From Thiotrichales bacterium (GTDB taxonomy: Bacteria; Pseudomonadota; Gammaproteobacteria; Thiomicrospirales; Thiomicrospiraceae), in the NCBI GenBank assembly GCA_014763835.1, contig JACXUQ010000110.1:1-5374 (forward strand): a stretch of 5,374 bases of DNA, read 5' to 3'. The notes below the pieces were generated by a model. The model made no database searches. It was not told where the DNA came from and was given only the letters and a program-made list of their open reading frames with translations. This document shows, piece after piece, positions 1 through 5,374 of this stretch. Position numbers and translations under genes: made by a program. Position 1 is the first letter of the stretch. Each line of letters starts with the position of its first letter.

Positions 1-79
1 ACGCAGCTAATAGCTGGCTATTAGCAAGTTTTTCAACAAAAATCAGACGGTTTTTAACCATTTTTATTCGTGCAACCAT
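1..79 (-). CDS. Possible 5' end of an unidentified gene, cut by the left edge
   Basis: On the reverse strand an ATG at 79-77 opens a frame that has no stop for 26 codons and runs off the left edge. The peptide begins MVARIKMVKNRLIF and continues VEKLANSQLLAA. A second in-frame ATG lies at 61-59. A purine-rich AGAGAG stretch sits about 11 bases before the first ATG, a little far for a good ribosome binding site. The frame starts 80 bases beyond the stop of the diguanylate cyclase and has the same orientation, so it could be the next gene. I do not recognise the peptide. Against it: 26 open codons can occur by chance, and the same bases contain a perfect inverted repeat (6-25) that could instead be a terminator for a forward-strand gene to the left. 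The two readings compete. Confidence 0.27.
   Translation of the reverse strand, partial: MVARIKMVKNRLIFVEKLANSQLLAA
6..25 (+). repeat. Perfect inverted repeat, possible terminator of an upstream forward-strand gene
   Basis: GCTAATAG at 6-13 is the exact reverse complement of CTATTAGC at 18-25, with a CTGG loop. On the forward strand a run of five T follows at 29-33, giving a weak intrinsic-terminator shape. The stem is AT-rich and three bases separate it from the T run, so it would be a poor terminator. Forward-frame stop codons fall inside the stem (TAA at 8-10, TAG at 22-24), so a gene ending there would have its stop within the hairpin. It may also be a chance dyad within a reverse-strand coding frame. 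Confidence 0.35.
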
Positions 80-118
80 CTCGTGCAAAGCTCTCTGATA
101 GCCCTTTCCCCCCGCAGG

Positions 119-124
119 ATTTTA
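119..124 (-). promoter_or_regulatory. Weak -10-like element upstream of the possible left-edge gene
   Basis: On the reverse strand 124-119 reads TAAAAT, five of six matches to the sigma-70 -10 consensus, about 40 bases before the ATG at 79. No good -35 lies at 16-18 bases: the best window, at 148-143, is TTTATG with three of six matches. The element overlaps the end of a 10-bp self-palindrome (AGCCGCGGCT, 124-133). If the left-edge frame is a real gene this is its likeliest promoter; otherwise it is probably chance. I see no convincing terminator for the cyclase gene in 80-159. Confidence 0.2.
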
Positions 125-159
125 GCCGCGGCTTTTATTTGGCATAAACTTGCGCCATA

Positions 160-1512
160 TCAAGCCAGCTCCACGGGGGCCATTTTGTTGATGCAAATAC
201 GGTTTCTACCGGCATTTTTGGCGATGTACAACGACTGATCCGCCACCTCGAACAAACTTTTCAAATCTGCTGACTGGCCTGCTTCGCACTGTAGATCGCC
301 TTTTTCCAACAACTCCATCAGATGACAACCCGCCGTTTTTTCAATGGTAGCCGCCCCGATCGTGACAGAAACATCAATCCCTTGCGGTTGCAACAGATTG
401 ACGCGACGGCGCAGTTTTTCGAGTTTCTCACCGGCCTGCAACCGATTACAATCCTGCATCATAATCAAAACCTCATCCCCGCCATAACGGACGGCAACGT
501 CACTGGGATGGAGATACTCGCGCACCAACTCGCCCACTTGCCGCAGCACTTCATCGCCAAAAGCATGACCGTGACTGTCATTAATGCTTTTAAAATGGTC
601 GATATCCAGCAGGCACAAGGCAATCGACTGATTGTTGACAATCGCTTGACGGATAAAACGTTCGCCGAATTCATCCATGAACAGACGATTATTCAACCCC
701 GAAACGGGATCCAGATAGACTTTAAGATGCAGCGCTTTTTGCGATGCAATCTGTTCGTCCAACTGCTTCTTATTGAGCACCAGATTAATGGCGCGGGCGA
801 GAAAATCGGTTTCATGGAACGGTTTGGCAATGAAATCACCGGCACCGTGTTTGAGCACATAAACCTGACGCAGCAGGTCATTCCAGCCGGAAACCGCCAA
901 TATCGGCATGTTACGGATAGAGTCGCGACCTTGGCGGATCAAGTGTATCAAACCGATGCCGCTGATTTTTCCTTCCAGAATCAGATCAGTCACCATCAGA
1001 TCAAACGACTGGCTTTCGAGCAGATTAATCGCCTCTTCGCCGCTTTTAACATGCGTCACTTGCCAGCCGGCATTTTCCATCAGGTACCGGGTGTAATCGG
1101 CCGTGCTTTGCGTATCTTCGACATAGAGCACTTTGGCGCTGATACGCACAGTGGCATAGAACAACAGACTTTTCATGGCGCGTTTGAGGTTCTGAAAATC
1201 ACTCTTCAAAAAGATTTCAGTGAACCCGGCATCATAAGCCTTGCGCTTGAACTCCTTGGCCATGTTTGAAGTGATCAGAAACTTAGGTGTACCCTCCAGA
1301 TGTGCAAACCGTTTAAGCTGGGCCAAAAGCTCGAAGCTATTCATATCCCCCAACTCATGCGCAATACTGATGGCACTGGGTGTCATCCCGGAGAGCATTT
1401 GCAGTGCCTCCTTGCCGTTTACAGCCTCCGTCAAGGTCACGTCGTTGCCGCTGAGCAACTGCTTGACTATGCCGCGGTAACTGGCAGAAGGATCAATAAT
1501 CAAGATATTCAT
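160..1512 (-). CDS. REC-REC-GGDEF response regulator, predicted diguanylate cyclase (PleD-like architecture)
   Basis: A predicted cytoplasmic two-component output protein making cyclic di-GMP from two GTP. Numbering is from the ATG at 1512 (MNILIIDPS, 450 residues); a GTG two codons upstream is the alternative start, and neither has a clear ribosome binding site. REC1 (about 1-120) is degenerate: the acidic pair is D7-P8 and the phospho-acceptor position is A51, although T81 and K103 remain. REC2 (about 127-246) looks functional, with E132-D133, D176, S208 and K230. A short helical linker leads to the GGDEF domain (about 268-440): DPVSGLNNR, the metal-binding DIDHFKSIND (303-312), the active-site loop GGDEV (344-348, last F replaced by V) and KNAGRNR. 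The usual RxxD inhibitory site reads HPSD (335-338), so its arginine is missing. An extra stretch of roughly 15 residues lies before ADQSLY (424-429). No membrane segments are seen. No cognate kinase is in the window, so the input signal is unknown. Confidence 0.93.
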   Translation of the reverse strand: MNILIIDPSASYRGIVKQLLSGNDVTLTEAVNGKEALQMLSGMTPSAISIAHELGDMNSFELLAQLKRFAHLEGTPKFLITSNMAKEFKRKAYDAGFTEIFLKSDFQNLKRAMKSLLFYATVRISAKVLYVEDTQSTADYTRYLMENAGWQVTHVKSGEEAINLLESQSFDLMVTDLILEGKISGIGLIHLIRQGRDSIRNMPILAVSGWNDLLRQVYVLKHGAGDFIAKPFHETDFLARAINLVLNKKQLDEQIASQKALHLKVYLDPVSGLNNRLFMDEFGERFIRQAIVNNQSIALCLLDIDHFKSINDSHGHAFGDEVLRQVGELVREYLHPSDVAVRYGGDEVLIMMQDCNRLQAGEKLEKLRRRVNLLQPQGIDVSVTIGAATIEKTAGCHLMELLEKGDLQCEAGQSADLKSLFEVADQSLYIAKNAGRNRICINKMAPVELA

Positions 1513-1540
1513 AAACACGTTTCAGTTAATGTTTCCGCTA

Positions 1541-1576
1541 CAAACAAAAAAGCCAAAGCGGCGCACCGCTTTGGCT
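1541..1576 (-). terminator. Strong intrinsic terminator of the isocitrate dehydrogenase gene
   Basis: AGCCAAAGCGG at 1551-1561 and CCGCTTTGGCT at 1566-1576 form a perfect 11-bp stem with a four-base loop. Read on the reverse strand the stem is followed directly by TTTTTGTTTG (1550-1541), a classic U tract. On the forward strand the flank is AACTAAC, so it terminates only reverse-strand transcription. The stem begins 26 bases after the isocitrate dehydrogenase stop codon. It leaves only 28 bases between the end of the U tract and the ATG of the cyclase gene. Confidence 0.92.
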
Positions 1577-1602
1577 AACTAACATGCCATCTCATTCACC
1601 CG

Positions 1603-3828
1603 TTAAATGGCATTCAAAATCGCGTTGAAGGTGGCGCTCGGGCGCATCGCCTGCGAGGCCAGCTGCGGATCAGGCTGGTAATAGCCGCCGATCTCCACCG
1701 GCTTGCCCTGCACCGCGATCAACTCGTCGACAATTTTGCTTTCATTTTCTGTCAGCGCCTTGGCGATCGGCGCAAAACGCGCTTGCAGCTCGGCATCCTT
1801 ATCCTGCGCCGCCAGGGCCTGCGCCCAGTACATCGCCAGATAGAAATGGCTGCCGCGGTTGTCGATGCCGCCCAACTTACGCGAAGGCGACTTGTCGTTT
1901 TGCAGGAACAGACCATTTGCCTGATCCAACGTATCGGCCAATACCTGCGCTCTTGGATTATCAAAGGTTTGCGCCAGATGCTCCAAGGAGACCGCCAATG
2001 CCAGGAATTCACCCAGTGAATCCCAACGCAAGTAGTTTTCGCTCAGGAACTGCTGTACATGTTTCGGTGCAGAACCGCCCGCACCGGTTTCAAACAGGCC
2101 ACCGCCATTCATCAAAGGCACGATTGACAACATCTTCGCAGAGGTGCCCAGTTCCAGAATCGGGAACAGATCGGTCAGGTAATCACGCAAGACGTTACCC
2201 GTTACCGAAATGACATCCTTGCCGTCTTTGATATGGCGCAAGGTGAAGCGCGTGGCTTCTTCCGGCGACATGATGTGAATTTCCAGACCGCTTAGATCAT
2301 GTTCCAACAGATAGTGATTCACTTTCTCGATCAACTGGTGGTCATGCGCACGCTGCGTGTCCAACCAGAAGACCGCCGGCATGCCGCTCAGACGGGCGCG
2401 GTTAACGGCCAGTTTGACCCAGTCACGGATCGGCGCGTCTTTGGTTTGACACATGCGGAAAATATCGCCCGCTTCAACCGCCTGCTCCAACAGGGTATGG
2501 CCGTTGGCATCCACCACCTTGACCGAGCCATTGGCGCGTACTTGGAAGGTCTTATCATGCGAACCGTATTCTTCCGCCTTTTGCGCCATCAAGCCGACGT
2601 TAGGCACCGTTCCCATGGTTCTTGGATCAAACGCACCGTAATGTTTGCAGAAGCGGATCGTCTCCTCGTAAACACCGGCGTAACAACGGTCCGGAATCAC
2701 CGCCATGGTATCCTGCTGCTTGCCGGCTTTGTTCCACATCTGCCCGGAAGTACGGATCATGGCCGGCATGGAGGCGTCGACAATCACATCGCTCGGCACA
2801 TGCAGGTTGGTAATCCCTTTATCGGAATCGACCATCGCTAAATCAGGCTGTTGAGCCATGACCGCGTCGATATCCGCTTCGATTTCGGCTTTTTTATCGG
2901 CCGGCAGAGTCGCAATTTTGGCATATAGATCACCCAAGCCGTTATTGGTGTTGACACCCAGCTGCTTGAATGTTTCGGCGTGCTTGTCAAACACCGCTTT
3001 AAAGAAGACCTCAACCGCCTGGCCGAAAATAATCGGATCAGACACCTTCATCATGGTCGCTTTCAAATGAATCGAAAACAACACGCCCTGCTCTTTGGCA
3101 TCACCGATCGCCTTGCTCAAAAAGGTTCTCAACGCTTTCTGACTCATGACGGAGGCGTCAATGATTTCACCGGCTTTCAACGGCGCATAACCTTTCAGCT
3201 CTTCGACTTGTCCATCCGCACCGACGAATTCGATTTTGTACTGGTTGTCTGCCGCCATTGTCATCGATTTTTCCGAACCGTAAAAATCGCCTTCACTCAT
3301 ATGCGCCACGCTCGACTTGGAGTCTGCTGACCAGGCGCCCATTGAATGCGGATTCTGCTTGGCGTAGTTTTTGACCGAAAGCGGCGCACGGCGGTCGGAG
3401 TTGCCTTCACGCAACACCGGGTTAACCGCGCTGCCCAATACTTTGGCATAACGCGCTTTAATGGATTTTTCCTCGTCGGTTTGCGGGTCGGCAGGATAAT
3501 CCGGTACAGCAAAACCGTGCGACTGCAACTCTTTAATCGCCGCCACTAGCTGCGGAACCGAGGCGCTGATATTCGGCAGTTTGATGATATTGGCTGCTGG
3601 CGTTAACGCCATTTGTCCCAGTTCACTCAACGCATCGCCCAAACGTTGCTCCTCATTCAAAACCTCTGGAAAGTTGGCGATAATACGCCCGGCCAAGGAA
3701 ATATCCCGTGTTTCAACCTGTACGCCGGCCACCTGGGTAAACGCTTGCACGATCGGCAAAAGTGAATAGGTCGCCAACGCCGGTGCTTCATCTGTCAGGG
3801 TATAAATGATTTTAGAGCTTTCAGTCAT
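1603..3828 (-). CDS. icd: Isocitrate dehydrogenase [NADP], monomeric type
   Basis: Oxidative decarboxylation of isocitrate to 2-oxoglutarate with reduction of NADP, in the TCA cycle; cytosolic. The 741-residue length is that of the monomeric family (also named idh), unlike the roughly 415-residue dimeric enzyme. The family N terminus SKIIYTLTDEAPALATYSLL is present, which fixes the start at the ATG at 3828; in-frame codons further upstream (ATG 3858, TTG 3882) would add residues not typical of the family. Residues I recall from the Azotobacter vinelandii structure all fit with an offset of one. For isocitrate and metal these are S133, N136, R140, R146, K256, D351, Y421, R548, D549 and D553. 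For NADP they are S586, H590, R601 and R650 (ETGAGGSAPKH at 580-590; SPSRK at 647-651). A modest GCGGGA precedes the start. The gene is divergent from rluE and ends at a strong terminator. No truncation or frameshift is seen. Confidence 0.97.
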   Translation of the reverse strand: MTESSKIIYTLTDEAPALATYSLLPIVQAFTQVAGVQVETRDISLAGRIIANFPEVLNEEQRLGDALSELGQMALTPAANIIKLPNISASVPQLVAAIKELQSHGFAVPDYPADPQTDEEKSIKARYAKVLGSAVNPVLREGNSDRRAPLSVKNYAKQNPHSMGAWSADSKSSVAHMSEGDFYGSEKSMTMAADNQYKIEFVGADGQVEELKGYAPLKAGEIIDASVMSQKALRTFLSKAIGDAKEQGVLFSIHLKATMMKVSDPIIFGQAVEVFFKAVFDKHAETFKQLGVNTNNGLGDLYAKIATLPADKKAEIEADIDAVMAQQPDLAMVDSDKGITNLHVPSDVIVDASMPAMIRTSGQMWNKAGKQQDTMAVIPDRCYAGVYEETIRFCKHYGAFDPRTMGTVPNVGLMAQKAEEYGSHDKTFQVRANGSVKVVDANGHTLLEQAVEAGDIFRMCQTKDAPIRDWVKLAVNRARLSGMPAVFWLDTQRAHDHQLIEKVNHYLLEHDLSGLEIHIMSPEEATRFTLRHIKDGKDVISVTGNVLRDYLTDLFPILELGTSAKMLSIVPLMNGGGLFETGAGGSAPKHVQQFLSENYLRWDSLGEFLALAVSLEHLAQTFDNPRAQVLADTLDQANGLFLQNDKSPSRKLGGIDNRGSHFYLAMYWAQALAAQDKDAELQARFAPIAKALTENESKIVDELIAVQGKPVEIGGYYQPDPQLASQAMRPSATFNAILNAI

Positions 3829-3892
3829 GGAAATTCCCGCTTTGCTGAGTCCGGACATTGAGTACGCCAGAACTGGATTCAAATAAAAATGG

Positions 3893-3911
3893 TAGAATAT
3901 ACGGTATTCTA
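3893..3911. repeat. 19-bp dyad in the icd-rluE divergent intergenic region
   Basis: TAGAATA (3893-3899) and TATTCTA (3905-3911) are exact reverse complements around a five-base spacer TACGG. With one skipped base the symmetry extends outward to GGT and AACC. Each arm contains TAGAAT, five of six matches to a -10 box, one facing each direction. It lies 65 bases upstream of the icd start and 78 bases upstream of the rluE start. It could be a transcription-factor operator, a pair of back-to-back -10 boxes, or chance. I do not recognise it as the site of a known regulator. Confidence 0.4.
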
Positions 3912-3934
3912 ACCGACTGCCGCCTGAATTGCAG
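3906..3934 (-). promoter_or_regulatory. Candidate sigma-70 promoter for icd
   Basis: On the reverse strand CTGCAA (3934-3929, three of six to TTGACA) is followed after 17 bases by TAGAAT (3911-3906, five of six to TATAAT). This predicts a start near 3899 and a leader of about 70 bases before the icd ATG at 3828. The -10 box is the right arm of the 19-bp dyad, so a protein bound there would block this promoter. The weak -35 keeps confidence low; the leader shows no riboswitch-like structure that I can identify. Confidence 0.3.
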
Positions 3935-3961
3935 TTTCAAGTCACACCCAGTGGGTAAAAT
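3934..3961 (+). promoter_or_regulatory. Candidate promoter for rluE
   Basis: TAAAAT at 3956-3961 matches five of six -10 positions and would place the transcript start near 3968, about 22 bases before the rluE ATG. The best -35 at 16 bases is GTTTCA (3934-3939), only three of six. The -10 box is directly overlapped by a small palindrome, ACCCA-G-TGGGT (3946-3956). The left arm of the 19-bp dyad (TAGAAT at 3893-3898) is an alternative -10, but it has no recognisable -35. Confidence 0.25.
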
Positions 3962-3989
3962 TTCCAACCATTCAAAGTATTCTCCGCTT

Positions 3990-4544
3990 ATGAGTCAGAT
4001 ACTGCTGTTTAACAAACCGTTCAATGTACTTTGCCAGTTCACCGACGAACCGCAATACAAAGGTCAACGCGAAACGCTGGCCGATTACATCCAACAACCT
4101 GGATTCTACGCCGCCGGTCGATTGGATCGTGATTCCGAAGGGCTCTTGTTGCTGACCGATGACGGCAAGTTGCAACACCGCATCAGCGATCCCAAACACA
4201 AACAACCCAAAACCTATCTGGTACAGCTGGAGGGTGAAATCAGCCGGGAAGCTCTGCAACGCTTACAGCAAGGCGTTGAATTGAACGACGGTATGACCTT
4301 GCCCGCCAAGGCGCGCAAGGTCAATGCACCGCAATGGATTTGGGAGCGTAATCCGCCAATCCGCGAGCGCAAAAACATCCCTACCAGCTGGCTGGAACTG
4401 ACGATTACCGAAGGACGCAATCGCCAGATCCGGCGCATGACCGCCGCGGTCGGTTATCCGACCTTGCGTTTAATACGCACTCGCATTGGCGACTTCAAAC
4501 TCAACAATCTCAAATCCGGCGAATCGCAGCTTGTCGAAATATAA
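3990..4544 (+). CDS. rluE: 23S rRNA pseudouridine(2457) synthase RluE
   Basis: Converts one uridine of 23S rRNA (U2457 in E. coli) to pseudouridine. The 184-residue protein belongs to the RsuA family and resembles E. coli RluE closely: ILLFNKPFNVLCQFTDE near the N terminus, AAGRLDRDSEGLL (41-53) with catalytic D46, KTYLVQLEG (74-82), NPPIRERKNIPTSWL (121-135), and EGRNRQIRRM (141-150) followed by PTLRLIR. As in E. coli RluE the catalytic fold begins at once, with no S4 RNA-binding domain. The frame is open upstream to a TTG at 3858, but those 44 residues have no family resemblance, so the ATG at 3990 is chosen; its ribosome binding site is weak. It diverges from icd and lies 42 bases before mnmA with no terminator between, so the two are probably co-transcribed at least in part. 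U2457 is my assignment by similarity. Confidence 0.94.
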   Translation: MSQILLFNKPFNVLCQFTDEPQYKGQRETLADYIQQPGFYAAGRLDRDSEGLLLLTDDGKLQHRISDPKHKQPKTYLVQLEGEISREALQRLQQGVELNDGMTLPAKARKVNAPQWIWERNPPIRERKNIPTSWLELTITEGRNRQIRRMTAAVGYPTLRLIRTRIGDFKLNNLKSGESQLVEI

Positions 4545-4571
4545 AGATTTCAATGGTGGCCTGCTCGGTTT

Positions 4572-4580
4572 TGTTAAAAT
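4572..4580 (+). promoter_or_regulatory. Candidate extended -10 promoter for mnmA, possibly leaderless
   Basis: TGTTAAAAT at 4572-4580 fits the extended -10 pattern (TG, one base, then TAAAAT with five of six matches). The -10 ends six bases before the mnmA ATG, so a transcript starting at the usual distance would begin at or next to A4587, the first base of the start codon. No good -35 is present, which extended -10 promoters can tolerate. No clear Shine-Dalgarno sequence precedes the ATG, which fits a leaderless message but is also the case for other genes here. Confidence 0.38.
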
Positions 4581-4586
4581 AGCCGC

Positions 4587-5374
4587 ATGAAAACGACAAA
4601 CAAACCTCATTCCGAAACCAAAGTGATTGTTGGCCTCTCCGGTGGCGTGGACTCTTCCGTAACTGCCCTGCTGCTCAAGCAGCAAGGGTATGATGTGGAA
4701 GGCCTGTTTATGAAAAACTGGGAAGGCGACGATACCGAAGATTACTGTCCGGCTGCGGAAGACCTCAAAGACGTCATCGCCATCTGCGAAGAACTCGACA
4801 TCCCGTTGCATATTGAGAATTTTTCCAGCGAATATTGGGACCGCGTTTTTGAGCACTTTCTGGCCGAGTACCGGGCCGGACGCACGCCTAACCCCGATAT
4901 TCTGTGTAACAAGGAAGTCAAGTTCAAAGCCTTTCTGGATCACGCCCTGACGCTGGGCGCCGACTTTATCGCCACAGGTCATTATGCACGCATTTCCCGC
5001 GATGCAGACGGCACCTGCCATCTACTCAAGGGCTTGGACGACAATAAGGATCAGAGCTATTTTCTCTACACCCTGCAGCAACATCAACTGCGTCATGCCA
5101 TGTTCCCGATTGGCGATCTGGAAAAACCTTACGTGCGCCAACTGGCCGAAGAAGCCGACCTGATCACCCACGACAAAAAGGACAGCACAGGCATCTGTTT
5201 TATCGGCGAGCGCAAATTCAAAGATTTCCTGCAACGTTATCTGCCTGCCCAGCCCGGCGATATTATTGACGACCACGGCAACGTCATCGGTCGTCATGAC
5301 GGCCTGATGTACCATACCATCGGTCAACGCAAAGGCCTGGGCATCGGCGGCGGACACGGCAATAAAGATAACGC
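4587..5374 (+). CDS. mnmA: tRNA-specific 2-thiouridylase MnmA, 5' part (cut by right edge)
   Basis: Thiolates U34 at the wobble position of tRNA-Lys, -Glu and -Gln, using ATP to adenylate the uridine and sulfur relayed to it as a persulfide. The 262 complete codons visible cover the N-terminal PP-loop ATPase domain and the start of the central domain; the family is usually about 360-370 residues, so roughly 100 are missing. The PP-loop motif is GLSGGVDSS (16-24). The catalytic pair is C107, in NPDILCNKEVKF, and C204, in DSTGICFIGER, corresponding to E. coli C102 and C199. Also present are LFMKNWEGDD (40-49), ATGHYAR (129-135), DQSYFLY (155-161) and HTIGQRKGLGIGG (243-255). The N terminus carries about ten extra residues before the conserved KVIVGLSGG. 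It follows rluE by 42 bases, and the usual nudJ of the E. coli order is not between them. No defect is seen. Confidence 0.97.
   Translation, partial: MKTTNKPHSETKVIVGLSGGVDSSVTALLLKQQGYDVEGLFMKNWEGDDTEDYCPAAEDLKDVIAICEELDIPLHIENFSSEYWDRVFEHFLAEYRAGRTPNPDILCNKEVKFKAFLDHALTLGADFIATGHYARISRDADGTCHLLKGLDDNKDQSYFLYTLQQHQLRHAMFPIGDLEKPYVRQLAEEADLITHDKKDSTGICFIGERKFKDFLQRYLPAQPGDIIDDHGNVIGRHDGLMYHTIGQRKGLGIGGGHGNKDN

Noticed and set aside
124..133. The 10-bp palindrome AGCCGCGGCT followed by TTTATTT as a terminator.
   Set aside because: A palindrome with no loop cannot fold into a stable hairpin, and the T-rich side is on the forward strand while the adjacent cyclase gene is on the reverse strand.
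322..1269. A 315-codon forward-strand open frame opposite the diguanylate cyclase gene.
   Set aside because: It lies wholly antisense to a gene with clear REC and GGDEF motifs, and its translation shows no recognisable domain. It is best explained as a shadow of the codon pattern of the real gene.
1575..1592. A sigma-54-like TGGCAT...TTAGC sequence on the reverse strand, upstream of the cyclase.
   Set aside because: The GG-to-GC spacing is 11 rather than 10 and the second half deviates from TTGC. It also overlaps the icd terminator stem, so the match is too poor to call.
2299..2841. A 180-codon forward-strand open frame inside the isocitrate dehydrogenase gene.
   Set aside because: It is antisense to a fully conserved catalytic region of icd, and its sequence, rich in His and Arg, is typical of antisense translation.
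3829..3882. An 18-residue N-terminal extension of isocitrate dehydrogenase from TTG 3882 or ATG 3858.
   Set aside because: Family members begin near MT..SKIIYTLTDEAP, and a modest ribosome binding site precedes the ATG at 3828. The extension would also remove the leader of the predicted promoter.
3858..3989. A 44-residue N-terminal extension of RluE from TTG 3858.
   Set aside because: The extra residues do not resemble an S4 domain or any RluE N terminus and cover the divergent promoter region; the ATG at 3990 gives the family start.
4470..5357. Two reverse-strand open frames (183 and 111 codons) opposite mnmA.
   Set aside because: The forward strand encodes all expected MnmA motifs here. 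The antisense frames have no recognisable domain and no plausible start signals.

Overview
The window looks like chromosomal DNA of a gammaproteobacterium of intermediate GC content. The grounds are an RluE-type pseudouridine synthase close to the enterobacterial protein, a monomeric NADP-type isocitrate dehydrogenase, and MnmA. I cannot name a genus. There is no sign of a mobile element, CRISPR array, rRNA or tRNA. The genes are densely packed and mostly housekeeping.

Layout, left to right. (1) Positions 1-159 are a short, poorly resolved stretch. It holds a perfect 8-bp-stem inverted repeat at 6-25 and a reverse-strand frame that stays open from an ATG at 79 off the left edge. (2) 160-1512, reverse strand: a 450-residue REC-REC-GGDEF response regulator, a predicted diguanylate cyclase. 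Its first receiver domain has lost the phospho-acceptor and its second is intact. (3) 1541-1576: a strong intrinsic terminator for the gene to its right, only about 28 bases before the cyclase ATG. (4) 1603-3828, reverse strand: a complete 741-residue monomeric isocitrate dehydrogenase with every substrate and NADP residue I could check. (5) 3829-3989: a 161-bp divergent intergenic region with a 19-bp dyad and weak promoter-like elements for both directions. (6) 3990-4544, forward strand: rluE. (7) 4587 to the right edge, forward strand: the first 262 codons of mnmA, preceded by an extended -10 placed so that transcription could begin at the start codon.

How the genes relate: isocitrate dehydrogenase is central carbon metabolism and a source of NADPH. 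rluE and mnmA modify translation RNAs (23S rRNA pseudouridine; 2-thiouridine at the tRNA wobble position) and probably form a short transcription unit. The order icd / rluE / mnmA, with icd divergent, matches the E. coli neighbourhood, but the dehydrogenase is of the monomeric type and nudJ is missing between rluE and mnmA. The cyclase follows icd in the same orientation, and its expression may depend on read-through of the icd terminator or on a promoter inside icd.

I found no convincing new biological system. The most worthwhile points are the cyclase architecture (dead REC1, live REC2, lost I-site arginine, GGDEV motif, insertion near the C terminus), the terminator-cyclase spacing, the isocitrate dehydrogenase class swap in a conserved neighbourhood, and the possible leaderless mnmA transcript.
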